From Icerya purchasi (lineage: Eukaryota > Arthropoda > Insecta > Hemiptera > Monophlebidae), in NCBI GenBank assembly GCA_039619475.1, contig CM077116.1, positions 371,704,294 to 371,768,293 on the forward strand: 64,000 nt of DNA, in the 5' to 3' direction. Positions 1 to 44,916 of this stretch are shown here, piece after piece. Numbering within the stretch: position 1 is the first letter of the stretch; every line of letters starts with the position of its first letter. The notes under the pieces were generated by a model that saw only the letters and a program-made list of their open reading frames with translations, did not search any database and was not told the DNA's origin. A program made the translations under genes and the position numbers.

Positions 1-250
1 AATAGGGAACATGATGCTGGAATTGTCAGGACTGAATTTGGGATAAAAAATTTAAGTGTGCTTTTAGATGTGCAAGAAGAATAAGGATGTTGGAAATAGG
101 AGAAACATTTAAAGGTTGTTTAGCAGATAGGTCGGCTATTTCATTCCCAGGAATGCCACGGTGAGAAGGAATCCAGCAAAAAACCATATTTCTATTGGAG
201 TTGACTAGTTTTTGGATAATTTCTTATGTAATGGGATAACGTTTTTTATC
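1..250 (-). pseudogene. LINE RNase H remnant
   Basis: On the - strand about 119-190 reads MVFCWIPSHRGIPGNEIADL, the RNase H motif of I-clade LINEs (WxPxHxGIxGNExAD). The rest of the piece is broken by stops. It is probably the 3' part of the element whose 5' parts lie at 1422-3175. Confidence 0.75.
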
Positions 251-1421
251 ATTGGTAATTATTCAGGGACGATAAAGCTCATAGAGAGTCTCAAAATATT
301 GGGATGTTGTTTAGCTGGGATTCTACATAGTATGCTATAGCTGATTTTAATGTGGAGAAATAGGGTAGAAGTGAATACAGAATTCTATCTTCTTTATGGA
401 TAATTGAACAATCGAAACTCTCAATCATCGTTCGTTGCTGTTCATATGCATTGTAGGTAAATCATCATTGCTTCGAGGAACTGGTTTTTGTGCAGATGGA
501 ATGTTCAGATATTGAATTTTATCCTTATTTTATTTTTCATAAATCTTTTTGTCGTAATCATGCAAAAATAACAATCGTTTTCATGGGTTTGAGATTCGCG
601 CCAAATTATAAGCTTTGAGAATGGCATGGTCTTATAACTTCTTCCGAGCCAATCTCTTAAAGTTCTAGAGCAGCTGTTGCAGTATATTTCCGGGAGCCAA
701 TGTTTGTCTCTTTTCTAATCATGTGATTTTATTTTACTCGGTAGTTGAGAAGACACATAAATTTTTGCTACATATATCAATATAATTCAAAACTCATCAA
801 AATATCCGGTATAAATGAGAAATAATCACTACGCTACTTTTTAACATACTGAGCGCTATGGGGTCACAGCGAAAACTGCGCAGGCTTATACATTAGTGTT
901 AAAACCCCGTCAGCTGGTATCTTCTATCAATGCGAATCGTTTTTGTGTGAACGAATGCGATCTGAACTGAACAAACCACCGTTAATGCAAGAACGACAAA
1001 CAAAATATATATAATTTTGAGCTATTAAAAAAAACGTTTTAAATAAATATTTAGGTGATAGCAAAAAATGGAAAGCAAATCTGGATTCAGCACGTTAAAC
1101 TCTTCTCGTATTCATCATATTTTTATTTAAAGGAGGATTTCGTTGCAGATCAGTGTAATTTAAAAGATTGAAGGCCGTGGAGTTCGCTTTGAAAATTTTT
1201 AGAGCTTTTTTCCTGTTGCGAAGTGTGACAGAACAGTCATTTGTCCACCGGGACACCACTTTTAGGCGGCGGTTTGTAATTTTGGGTATAGATTCAGACG
1301 CGCATTTACAAAAATGGTTACAAAATATATCAACTATATCGCCGATATTTTGCGTAAAATCAATATGAGGAAGTGTAGAGCTAAGTTCTTGATAATTACG
1401 CCAGTTGCCTAATTCAAAATT
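251..1421. other. Gap in the LINE where RT would be expected
   Basis: A LINE of this kind should have about 2.5 kb of RT between endonuclease and RNase H; only 1.2 kb lies here and no RT motif was found, so the RT is deleted or replaced. The short ORF 1168-1368 has no recognisable content. Confidence 0.5.
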
Positions 1422-2143
1422 CTACTTCAGAGTATTTTCATTTACTGCGCTAGGGATGTTATTAAAAAAAATGAGTTTGGGTATGTGACCACTACCTGAT
1501 AAGTTGTTATGATGAAGCACTTCAGCGACTTCAGAAAGAATTGATGTTCTAATAATGAGGTCAATAGTTGACCATATGTTGTATGTTGGACTGAAGTAGG
1601 TAGCATCTGAAGTATTAAATATAACGAAGCAATTTTGATCTATAATATCTTTTATCACTTTTTCTATAGCATTAGAATTTGAGCATCCCCAGTTGGGACT
1701 ACACATAGTTAGGTTTCCGTGTAAAATTACTGGCGATAAAATCTGGTGGATAATGTTTTGCATTTCTTGAGTTTGAACGGACAGGTTAGGTGGAAGGTAT
1801 AAACAACATATAGTTATATAGTTAATATTTTGGATTTGTGAAGGGTAATTTTAACAGCCATTGCTTGAAGGTGTTTGTTGACTGGAATTTGTTCGTGAAA
1901 AACAGAATTCTTCACTGCAATTATTATGCTGCCATGGGCTCTAACCATTTGGTTTAATTCTTTACGATAAATAGAGTAGTTACTAATTCTGAAATTTTGG
2001 AAAGCTCGACGATTTGTTTCTTGCGCTATTATGATGGATGGATTGTATATATTAAGAAGAATCTGGAAATCTTCGTAATAGGCGTAAAGTTCACTATAGT
2101 TCCTGTTAAGAATAGTAGACTGCGTAATTCTGTTCAGTATCAA
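1422..2143 (-). pseudogene. LINE apurinic-type endonuclease remnant
   Basis: On the - strand, 2143-1814 reads FQILLNIYNPSIIIAQET, SIYRKELNQMVRAHGSII, AVKNSVFHEQIPVNKHLQ, and 1763-1422 reads PVILHGNLTMCSPNWGCS, DQNCFVIFNTSDATYFSP, WSTIDLIIRTS. This is the EEP/APE endonuclease order (QET, then GDFN, then S-IDL). The catalytic GDFN reads GNLT, so the enzyme is dead. A stop and short gap separate the halves. Confidence 0.85.
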
Positions 2144-2497
2144 AAGAGATAAACAGTAGATGGTTTACTGGATGGACAAATTGATTTATTTTCGGGGTCT
2201 CATTGGTTGTTGGACCAATCGGAGAAGGTGCTCTGAAGAGTCGAGCCATCGTTGAGAGCTTTAATTATTTTTGTAAAGCGAATTTTTGTGGATTGATTTG
2301 GGATGTGGGAGTGCGAAAGTTTCATAACTGTACGAGCTTTGGGATATTTAAATTCAGTTGAATGGCTACTTCTTTTGGCTTTCAAGTGGTTCTCGTCTCT
2401 TTAATAAATTGATTTAATTGATCGAAAGAAGTACCTTGGTTGTTTGTATTAGGACTGAAAATATTTTTAATATTCTTTAAAAGATTTTCAACTGGTA

Positions 2498-3175
2498 TCA
2501 GATCAATTTTGGTTGATTTATCTGTATCAGTCTCAGTAGAGTTTTGAACATTCTGGTGTGTAGTACTCTCAGGAATATCTTCAGATTTTTTCTTTCTTTT
2601 TTTTTTTTTGCGTTTTGTTTTAGGACTTTTTTCGACAAAATTTGTTGATGATTGAATAAGTACGTGTGTTTGGCTATTTCGATTTTTGATACAGAAGCTA
2701 ATTCTGATCCGGAGGGTGTTGATAGTCTTCTTTTATTATTAATTTTTGGCGATTCTTTTATCGTGTTACCCGCCACTCTAGCTTCTGGTTCTTCATTATC
2801 AGAACTTTGTTTATTTGAAAAACTGATCATCCATGTCTTGATCGCGAATGGTGGAATTATCTTTTGATTCATTTGATGTTTATACTGGGGAGATATATGG
2901 CCAGGCATTTTACATAAAAAGTATTTCGTTTCGTCATGGTTAAAAAGGCATGGAACATTTCATCTTCTAATGTTGTAACCAAGACGGTAACATTACAGGA
3001 TCGTCGCTGATATAAACCTGTCGATGGAAATTGAACACGTTGTATGCGTTATCAACCACTGATATCTTCAATTCACCAATTTTAGAGACGGTTTTAATGT
3101 TCAGAAAGTTAAGAGCTTCTGCCAGACAATCGTTAGTAATGTCAGGAAAAACATTGAAGATGATCAACTCTTTGG
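2498..3175 (-). pseudogene. LINE ORF1 (gag-like) remnant
   Basis: On the - strand 3167-2967 reads PDITNDCLAEALNFLNIK, NVFNFHRQVYISDDPVML, PSW, then across a frame break YFLCKMPGHISPQYKHQ (about 2935-2881), a worn CCHC zinc knuckle, and a basic Lys/Ser-rich tail to 2498. ORF1 proteins of I/Jockey LINEs bind the element RNA. Order ORF1-EN-(RT lost)-RNase H on one strand makes 1-3175 one old element. Confidence 0.7.
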
Positions 3176-4282
3176 AAGGCTGTATTAATTTTCTGTCTGT
3201 GAGAATTTAGAATTTCTCCGCAATATTCATTGACGATTGTTGGAAATCTTTGAATCGTATATAATTGAGGTAGGCCCAACGATGCTTCCAAGTACTTTAA
3301 CGTAGTTTTGCAATAAAACAAATATATAATATATTTAAAAAAAACGGGTGAAAGAAAAAAGTAATTTCCAATGACGCGAATTATTCTGCATCTACCATTT
3401 TATAACGGTGTATGTCTGATTTAAATATTGTTAAATATTGTCAAATATTTACTGTTAAAAATTAATACTATTTTAAAATTTAAAGCGATATATATATGTT
3501 TTTAATTACCAAAATGGTTGTTGATCCACTGAATTGAAGAGGTATTTGCAATATCGGTTAGGTTGAAAAATTCAAAGTATTTATGATAATTAAACATTTA
3601 TATTGGACATATTTTATTGGCTTCTACAATTAGGAAAGTTGAAAAAAAACGAAATATATTATTTTTATAGGAAACAGTACTTAAATCATGTCCAGAACAT
3701 AATGAATGGACAGGTCAAAAGGAACTGAGATAGTTGTAAAGTGTAAGAATTTATTAATTGACATAAATTTTCCTGCTTCTTTATAAATTACCCATTACTA
3801 GGTGAAATTTTACACGTGTTTTCTTAAAATATTTCTTTTCGCATGCAGAACACAACTTTACGTTTTTTAATCAGCTAATTAGAATTTTTTAGAAATGTTT
3901 ACATAATTATCTAAATAAATACGCAAATTTTTTGAGGAGAAAGTGGTTTTTATTTGACTTTAACTTTTGATCGTTTGTAAAATTCCTATATATTTTTATA
4001 ACGAACGCTGTTCTGTTACTCTGTTATTGTTATTATTCCACATAGAATTGTTTTTGAGATATTCTGTATACAAATTTGATTTCTACAAAATACAGTTGAC
4101 ATATCACATATATTGACGTCATTTTCTTAAAAAATATTTACAATTTTTATATACTTTAATGAACTTTTATTAACAGTAATGTTTTTCTTCTTTTAATACA
4201 TACTAAAATCAACAGTAGTTGAAACTTTTTGGTGAAGTACAGATATTTAACCTGTTCTTTATATTTTGTTTTATTAATAAAG
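3176..4282. other. AT-rich intron DNA upstream of the first hyd exon in the window
   Basis: Presumably part of the hyd intron that also holds the LINE remnant at 1-3175. No exon or repeat recognised. Confidence 0.55.
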
Positions 4283-36150
<31,868 letters not shown>

Positions 36151-36198
36151 TAGACGGAGGAAGAAGGAGTTCACCACTTGATGAAAGAAAGGTCGTTA

Positions 36199-36660
36199 AT
36201 AAAATACTGTGTAAAATTTCACTCGTGCTGCGTATATAAACGTTACTATGTTATATGTAAATTGTATAAAAATATTAATTTTACTAACTTCTTATATAAG
36301 CAAATTTTTCAAGTCGTATATTTTTATGTCGAAAACGATGCTCTAGCTTTATCATTTATTGTCGTGTATCATTAAACGATGGCTAAGTTTTCTAACTTGT
36401 TATTTCCTTTTTTAAAGTATGCGAAAAGAAAACCTTTTTTGTTTGTTTTTTTTTTTTCGTTTTTCTAACATAATTCAATTTTTTCCTCTTAGATTCACTT
36501 CTGGAGAGATTACGCGGTCTTGTTACGTCATGGTAACGACGAATGTAGTGTCCGCAACTATAATTCCGTATTTATTGATTTTTTGCGCGCGAAAATTTGT
36601 CTATGTAATGATTACGTTCTTAAAATTTTACATATAAACTTTGTTATAAATAAATAAACG
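36199..36660 (+). terminator. hyd: hyd 3' UTR and candidate poly(A) signals
   Basis: AATAAA occurs at 36199-36204, about 50 nt after the stop, and again in an overlapping AATAAATAAA cluster at 36649-36658. Either could be used; transcripts would decide. Confidence 0.5.
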
Positions 36661-37800
36661 CGCTTTTTCTCTAGCTTTTTTTCTTTCTGATTTTACCGAA
36701 TTTACCTTTCCATCTTATTCGCTTATCATTTTTTTCTCCTAAATAATAGATGTTAACGTTAGGACTGCCCATTTTTTCGGTCAAGTGGTGATTTAAGACC
36801 CCTACTTACTACTATTGGCAATTCAAGTTCGTCCCAATAATTATTTTGCCCTAAAAAGTCTGTATTTGTTCGCGTAATCCGATTGGTCAGTATTGTGCCG
36901 ATTTTACTTTCGTTTATTGCTAACACGATTTCAGATAAAAGAAACTTGGAATAAGCCGAATTCGACCCAAAAGGATAACCGGATTGCTACAACTAAGGCG
37001 CAAAAATTGTCCTTCATTCGCGGATGGCTCGGTTGAATAACTAACCGAGTATAGAGTGTCAAGACCGTTTCACGTATAGAGAGATACTGAGCTCAAGTTT
37101 TTCCGTTATGTTGCTATAATTTCAAGGTTTCCATTTTCGGTATCATTCTGTTTTTAAAATTGTTACTGGTGCTGCATATTTTTTAAATCTATTCAATGGT
37201 GGTAGCGTATTGTGAGTGTAACTTTTATATCGGAAGATATAAACAAAAGATGGAATTATAATTCACGGTTAATTTTAATCAGAATTCGCGATGATATAAT
37301 TTTAATCATGATGTTTCGGACGCCGACACAGTAGTGTCTAGGCTCAGGGTTTTACAGCATTTCTGTCTGAATTTTGTAATGAAATTTTTTGTTAACAATA
37401 TTTTTCAGAATTTTTACACATACTGATAATAAACTGTTCCCTGTATGAGGAACAAAAAATTTAGATATATAGATTTATTGCCTCAAAAAAAACGTAAATA
37501 CAGTTAAAAGTGTATTCCGTTGTTCGGATAGAAATAATTTCGATACTCTCTGGGGAAGTATAACGTCAAAATGCGGTTATCGTGATTCAAAAAGACAATA
37601 AGGGGGTAATCAAGATAATGCTGATGATATGTAAAGAAGTTTGTTTTTTGATATTATTGATAACAATATCTAGTCAAATTGATTTTCGATTTAATAAAAT
37701 AACAGACTTTAAATTTTTTGAACTTAAAAATATAAACTTTTTTTTTTTTTTTTTTTTGTATATAAACAGAATATCCCATCTAATTTCATTAATAAACTAA
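36661..37800. other. intergenic DNA between the convergent genes
   Basis: Mostly AT-rich. The block 36770-37100 is less AT-rich and contains a perfect 7-bp hairpin, CTCGGTT...AACCGAG (about 37028-37050). It may be part of an unidentified repeat. No gene is seen. Confidence 0.5.
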
Positions 37801-38205
37801 ATGGATCTCCCTAACAAAAATGTTTTCATCATTGGGTTGAACGCAGAATTAACAACTTTTTATAATAAACACGATAGATTTAACATGCCAGTGTATGAAT
37901 TAGTTAAAAACTTTATTTTGGATAGAGTGCAACATATATTTCCGGAAATCTACAAATTAGTGACATTAATATCGACGATTCCATCCAGTACTGCTTCTGT
38001 TGAACGATCATTTTCTGCACTGTAACGAATAAAGGTGTTTAACAAAGCAACCGCAACAGATGAACGTTTAAATGGTTTGAGGATGGTTTCAATTGGAAAT
38101 GGACGAGGGCGAAAATTAATAAGTGATTCGGATAAATTCTACCGTCGTGTAATAAATGAATTAATAAGCCACACTGAAAGAAGACTACAATTTTTATACC
38201 ATTAA
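37801..38205 (+). pseudogene. hAT transposase C-terminal (dimerisation) fragment
   Basis: Reads VYELVKNFILDRVQHIFP, then LISTIPSSTASVERSFSA followed by an in-frame TAA, and continues in the same frame RIKVFNKATATDERLNGL, to a stop at 38203-38205. The STASVERSFSAL-(K)RIK motif is the hATC dimerisation domain found in hAT transposases and their ZMYM/THAP-like domesticated relatives. The upstream transposase is missing. The single stop where Lys is expected suggests a fairly recent death. Confidence 0.85.
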
Positions 38206-38227
38206 TTAATGGAAGGTATATATAAAT

Positions 38228-38515
38228 AATAGGTAGTGGGTGGCTTGGTAGTTAAGATGCTTGGCTACTAAATCAGAGGTAATGCGAGACTTGCCTCGTT
38301 CTGGATCCAAGTCGCTTCCAAGTTTATTCAACCTGAAATAATTGAGTACCAGAGAAATCTGGGAAAGTAAAGGTGGCCGAGAGAAACGAACTGCTTCCGC
38401 CCTATTTTCGTTAGTGCCATTGGGCTTAGTATAATACGGTGAACCTTAAAACTTCATAATCTCCGTGCTACTCTATTAAGGGGATATATGGGACTTACTT
38501 TCCTTTTTTAAATAT
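38228..38515 (+). repeat. SINE-like repeat with tRNA-like head
   Basis: The head has a box A-like TGGCTTGGTAGTTAAGATG and a box B-like CGTTCTGGATCCAAG about 45 bp later. The 3' part (GTGCCATTGGGCTTAGTAT, GGTGAACCTTAA, ATGGGACTTACTTTCC) is shared with the inverted fragment at 16738-16880. It starts directly after the hAT fragment. Confidence 0.65.
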
Positions 38516-40599
38516 AAATACCTAATTTAAATGTATTTACCCCGTTCTCATATAAAATAGACAATTCTGTGTACACTAGTATCATAATGTTTAACTTTAC
38601 AGCTTTTTTATATAATTAGTAACTTTAAATTAATTTTTTTTGGTGATGGGCGGATGGAGGGGGTTTTTCTGAAATATCCTTGACAAAAATAGAAGGACAT
38701 AACCGCTGTAACTTGTACCAACGGGGAAAACCTAATTTGGTTGATAAGCCAAAAGAAAAAGAAACAAATCTAAAATCAGTTAATGCTCGATTAACTGGAT
38801 TTTTTAAAGTATAAATTGGTTAATTGGCTTGCGTCTTTAACGAAGAGTGTTAAGTGTAAACTCTGTGTCTCATAAATTCAGAAATATGCGGAACAATTTT
38901 TTCAATCGTATCGATTTTTTTACTAGTGAATAAATTGTTCCTAAATTTTAATACACGCAAAAATGAAAACCCGGTCTCACCACATTACGATAAATTTTAG
39001 TAATTTTGTATAAAAACAATTTGATATTGAGCAACATGCAAATTTTAAACTTTATAATCAGCAACTTTTGAAAATGCTTATCGATAAAAAACTGTTTTTA
39101 ATTCGTCACGATACCACGGCATTATGGGTCCAAATCTCGTAGTGTGAGATTTTTATTTCACCGTTTTGATAAAACCCAAAAAGTAATTATCGAGTGGTGC
39201 AATTTTTTGAATTAACTTCTCGTTTTAATAAATTCTTATTCCGTGTACTTCATTTTTTATGTGTCGATGAATGTAACTCTTATTGAATCGCATCGGATTT
39301 TTTATCGGCTAACACATTTCGTCGGTTATTCAATATGTTATATAATATTTTCAGTCAAAGCTTATTTTCTTAATGTACCTATGCGATGTTTAAAAAAAAA
39401 AAAAAAAAACCCTTAGTTTTAACAAAAAATCAAATGCACAATAAAACATCGTTTTATTTACTTAGCTACATTATTTAGCACACTTCAATCATCTTTATTT
39501 TCCGCCATACATCATATTGGATTATAAATGAATTAAACGAGCACGCGCGACAACGATATAATTATTCAGAATACGACAGTGAAATCGTTTTATTTTCTGC
39601 ACTCTCGGAAAACTGCGCAATTAACAATGATGAAACTAATTCATACCAAACATTCTTAGAGTCCAACATTATTCGAACGGCGACCAATTGCTTATCAATC
39701 TGCCTCACTGTTAATAAACATTATTTCGTGTAACCTTTTTTTTCTTTCTTTGTCGTTGTATCAAAATCTTATTTCAAATCCTCCGTGATTTGAGTAGTAA
39801 ATTTTTTGAATCGCGATTCGCTTTGAAATCAAGGCTGAAAATAAAATACCAAAATTATTTTAAAAATTTGTAAAATATAAATAAATTATAATATTCATTT
39901 TTCTATTTTTTAGTTTTACTAATTTTTTTCATGAACTTCCGTAAGCCAATTAGTGAAAGTGCGGTCAAATGTTTACAGATCTTTTTTATATATGCGTGTT
40001 TTTTCTGTAACAAACAAGTGTAACTGGGATTCGAATTCTTAAAAGTCTCCTAAGCAGCAGACAGGAAGTAGTACACAAATCCGTTTTATTTTCATCTTTT
40101 AAATAGGCATGTACCACCGAGACTTGAATTATTTTTAATGTTTAAGTGTATTAAAAATCTACTGAATATAACATAATTATAATTACTTCAACGAAAAAAA
40201 TCTTAAACCGGTGCAATTAAAAATGTTACTAAAATAATAAAAATCCGATAAAATTTAAAAGAATTAATGGAAGTGTAAAATTAAAAGCGTTGTTGAAATT
40301 AAACAGCAGAAATTAAAATGCCGAAATCGTTGGCGATTCTGCTCAGTTCTATCGATGTTCAGTGTTCCTAGTCAATATAGTGAAAAGAAATATATTCTGT
40401 TCCCGAAATTACAGACAAGATTACAATATAAGAAAAATATATTTGCTTTTTTTTAAAAAAATAAAATCATATATTTCTTACAAATATTATTATAATCTTA
40501 AATTTAGACCCGTCAAGCCTAAGTTTATCGACGGATTTCTTATTCTATATCTAATTTTACCATTTTTACATTATATGAATGTTTGAAATTAAGCATATC
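38516..40599. other. AT-rich intergenic DNA
   Basis: No ORF or repeat is recognised by eye. Contains an A18-type run near 39392-39409. Confidence 0.6.
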
Positions 40600-41150
40600 A
40601 TTCATTCATCCACATATTCCCCCCTGTTTTTTTTTCCCTCTATTTTTTCTTCTTTCATTTTATTATTTTATATTTCCTTCAATCTGTAACCTATTTTTAA
40701 AATTCTTTCAGTTTTTTTTCCCATTTTTGTGTTTATTATTTCTTCCGGTATTTTATTCAACATTTACGTCAATACATTTATCCGTTTGTTCTCCGCATTT
40801 CGTTTTAATAATCGGAAGTTTATATCTCTGTTTTTCACCCTTAAGAGTTTTGTTTTATTTCTGCTTCTTTTCTATCTTTGTATTTTTAGATAATTTTAAG
40901 TGTTCCCAGACTTTTTATACTTAAGTACAAACCTCTTACATTTAATCAATTTTCTCTTTTTAATGACTCATCTGAACTTCTACTCTCTTTTTTTGATATT
41001 AGTCTTATGCATTTCATTTGTAATCGATTTACTTTATACATATAAGTTTTCCTGGTTGTTCCCCATGCTTGAATTCCATATCTTAAGTGTGTTTCTATTA
41101 GCGCATAGTATATTATTTTTATTGTTTTACTATTTACATATTTTCTCAAT
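40600..41150 (-). pseudogene. LINE reverse transcriptase C-terminal fragment
   Basis: On the - strand 40946-41149 reads KTIKIIYYALIETHLRYG, then IQAWGTT and VNRLQMKCIRLISKKES, followed after a stop by LNVRGLYLSIKSLGT-like residues. This is the thumb/C-terminal region of non-LTR RTs (the YYALIESHLRYGI-WG motif). Stops interrupt the rest. The + strand ORFs here (40583-40924, 40900-41154) are pyrimidine-rich shadows. Confidence 0.7.
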
Positions 41151-41531
41151 GTAAACCATGATATTACAGTTCATTCCAACATCCCTTCTAGAGTACTTAA
41201 GACAAAGGAATTTTTAAAATCAAATCGGTAGCTTAATCACCGTCACCAAAGGTACGAAATACTTCTTGCCTTTTTGATACGCATTTTAGCATGCTCTACT
41301 ATAAATTACTTCAATTGAAGCGTTTTTTTTTTGTTTTTTTTTTAAATTTTGGACGCAGCAACTAGTCATTCTGCTATTATTTGCATATTATCTTCATTTA
41401 TTTTTTGATATTTTTATTCACCACATGTGTCGAACTGAGACATTTTGCGGTATCAGTTGTCTAAAATGGTGCTTAAGCAAATTTTGGTTACAACTGCGTT
41501 TAAAATCATTTCGTGAAAAATTACAGTGTGG

Positions 41532-41709
41532 TTAAAAAGAAACAAAATACATAAGTTTATAAAATACTAACCAAAGATCAATTAAATATTCGGCAGTGGC
41601 AACGGATTCCGGAAAACCTTTAATCATAACAGGTCTTTTCAGGGTACCATCGTCGTCTTGCTGCATTGCTTCCGGACATCGTATTTTTATTTGCGTTTTT
41701 GTTATCGTC
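41532..41709 (-). CDS. PCBP-like exon 8: end of KH3
   Basis: Acceptor TCTTTAG. Reads TITKTQIKIRCPEAMQQD, RPVMIKGFPESVATAEYL, IDLW. Matches PCBP QIKIANP...RQVTITGSAASISLAQYLI. Two ends are possible: reading on through LVFYKLMYFVSF to TAA at 41534-41532, or splicing at 41572 via a weak donor GTTAGT to an exon not found. An AATAAA on the - strand at about 41402-41397 favours ending here. Confidence 0.8.
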
Positions 41710-44700
41710 CTAAAGATTAACAAAATAAAGAAATAAATCAAATTCCGTACTGAATAAATTATAAATAAAACACTGCAAAATGAAAAAACATAAATTGCCA
41801 GCTGTTCTCGCATTAGTGTGTGGTATAAATACACCAAAAAAAACAAACAAAAAAAACGTGTATTTCTATATATTATTATAGTAATAAGAAAGGAAGAAGG
41901 ATGCGTTATAAGTTATAGGAAGATACATTGGTAACAGTGACGAGTAGAAAGAGGGTTCAGCAGTGATAGAAGAACATTCAAAAGAGATATGTTCAGAATC
42001 ACATATAAAAAGAAAAGTAGAAGAGTGAACGGGAACAAAAAGGAGAAGATATAAGTAAAAAGCGGAAAAACGATGCGGGAAGCAAACTGTGTCCAAAGCG
42101 TAGACGATAGACTGCAGTGAGAGGAGAACGCTGCAAAGAAGGAAAGTTGAGAAACCAAGGATGAAGCGGAAGTTCTAGCCGAACGCACAAGTAGAAGTAG
42201 TCAGGATTAGAAAATAAAGAGGAATAATAGTTACATCATTTAGAATGAGAAGCTGCAAAAAGAAAAGCGATAATAAGAAATCTTCCGATAGAAGGAACTA
42301 AACGAGGTATCTGCTAAACCATTATCTTTGAATCCTCAGTGCCTGGGTATCCATAAGATAAGAGATAGTATTGGAGTTGTATTAACGGTAAACGCCTATT
42401 ATGATAGATAAAGTAAAAAGGGAATGAGAACGGACGAGGATGTAGGGAAACGTTTAATAAGCAAACGGTAGACTAGACAAGACCTTCGAATGATAAAAGA
42501 CGGAATGTAAGATTGCGCACGAGAACGATTTTTCGGACTCCAAGGCGGAGACATGTGTTTTGGACACTGCCGAGATCGAGTAGAAGGGACCTAGAACTTC
42601 CATAAAATAAAACGACAGTAATCAAATAATCAAGGATGGATCAGTGTGGGAAAGGGACTTAATGAGGGGTTGAGACTTTTGTAGCATGACAAGCATAGAA
42701 GTTGATTTGATTATGGAATAAAAGACGACCTAAATAACAGAAGTAGGAAGTAAGAGGAATTCGGTCATTATTTACAATAAGATTAATTAAAAAAGTATCA
42801 AAAATGTAAAAGCGACAGTAGATTCAGCAGGAGATAAAATATGCATATATTATAAATAATAATAAAAAAAACAAAAGTGAGAAGCAAAAATCTGCAACTT
42901 AAATATCAAACGTGGATATCTGTAAATAGAAAAAAAAAAAAAACAAAAAAAAAAAACAAACTTCAAAGACCCATACAAGTAATAATGAATCAATGAAATC
43001 ACCGAAATTTAAATAATGTATACGAAAGTGCTTTACACGCCATACGATTAGTAGAATAGACTTGAATAATTTCAGATAATAAACCAAATAAGAACCATCT
43101 TTAAAAGACACCAAATTAATTTAATAGTGTTTTTTTGTTTTTTTGAGATCAAACTACTGATAATAGAAGAACCATTCGATTTTTAAATATTTCGCACAGT
43201 AAAACGTATTTATAATTTCTAAAAAGTGTAATATCTGTTTGATACAAATATTAAGAAGCTAATAATGTGAGACATAATATGTTAGTGTGACATTTAAATT
43301 TTACGTAACCCGTGGAATATGAAAAGAGTAGTAATGTAAATTGAGTGCTGTTAACCGCGATTTAATTAAATATCTTTGCTACTGAAAATATCATGGGCCG
43401 AACATGCAACAAATGTGACAGTGTTAGCAAAAACAGAAGAAGAAACAACGGAAATTAGTCAGACATCAGAACTTGGAAAATGAAATATTCGGCTTACAAA
43501 ATAAGAGAAAACGGTTTATTCATGTTGGCGGTACAAGAAAAGCCAATAAAAGGACGAAGGAGATGACAACTAGCAACAACAAACCTTCCACGATAATAAA
43601 CCTACTATGTAAGTCAACGAGAGATGATTACTTAAGTCAAAAATGCATTAATCCAATAATATCTCTTATTTTAAAAGACACAACTGCGACGGTGATGACG
43701 ACTATGAAAGTAACAATAATCATAACTGAGCCGTATTTGTAATGATTTCTTAACTAGATGACAAGTAATTCTCTAGAACCGAGAGAACTTATTGTAACGG
43801 CAGATTTTATTTTTAAAGATATTACCCATAATAGTATCGTTCATTATGTTATTTTAGCTTACTCGATAAATAGTTTATTTTCGAAATATCATTGTATAAA
43901 AAAATTTATAATAATAAAGATTTTACATTTATAGATGTTTTTTTTTTTGTAAATTTTTGCCCAAGTTAAGATACAAGTTACTTTACACAGTCGGTGTTTT
44001 TTACTTTCTTTTTCTTTATTATAATTTTATATTTTTCGGTTTATCAATTACGGCGCGCATTTAAAAAAATTTCTTTTTTATACTTCCAAAGGGAACTACA
44101 CTTTAAAAATTAAGTTCTGTAGTCCTCCACCAAAACTGAAAACAGCGTTATTTTTAGTTAACGCATTTAATGCAACAAAACGCTCGATAACTGTGTTATC
44201 TCATACTAACTCCTCCCCAAAAGTTAACAAAAAACATTTTCAAAACGTAAGTCTAATAATTAGTACCACTCTAACACGTTAGATTAAAGCATCGTTTAAA
44301 AAGCAATCTAGTGTGTTAAGCAAATGTTGTAAAAATATTGATACGAGTTATACATATTATTACTTTATTGAATTTATAGTTCGCCCATGAGTTCCAATAA
44401 AGACAGCCAAATAATCTTCTGGAATGGTTATGTTCTTCACTATTTTCTTATTATCAGAAGTAGTTAATCCACGCATTTTTCTCGCATTTTTATACTCATA
44501 TTTGAATTGATTTATCAGCAATAACAATTCTTTCACTGAAAGTTTAGAAATAACATTAAATTATTTAGTTACATTATTTTGTTAATCAAATTATAGTTTA
44601 TGAACATTACCGAAAAAAGACCGCAGACCAAATTTCAGACATTATTTCGAAGTTACATTCCAATATACAAATATAATGTTAAAAATGGAAGGAGCGTTAC

Positions 44701-44881
44701 AAAAATTTTTCAAATAGTAATAAAATAGCAAGCACTAGTAAACAAACTCGCTCAAATATTACACGGACAAAAATTTACACCCGATTTTTAAGATAGTGGT
44801 TCAATACCAAACTAATATTTTTTGGTTGCAAATAACGCGCCATTTAATATTTGATATTTACGTTTTCGTTTATAAATTTAC

Positions 44882-44916
<35 letters not shown>

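Noticed and set aside
1168..1368. 66-codon + strand ORF
   Set aside because: No recognisable similarity, in a region otherwise made of old LINE remnants.
40583..41154. + strand hydrophobic ORFs as membrane proteins
   Set aside because: Pyrimidine-rich shadows (Phe/Leu/Ser runs) of a LINE RT fragment on the - strand.
41866..42190. Three overlapping - strand ORFs as separate genes
   Set aside because: They are frames of one decayed LINE C-terminal region; the WIPRH...GLAD motif upstream shows the origin.
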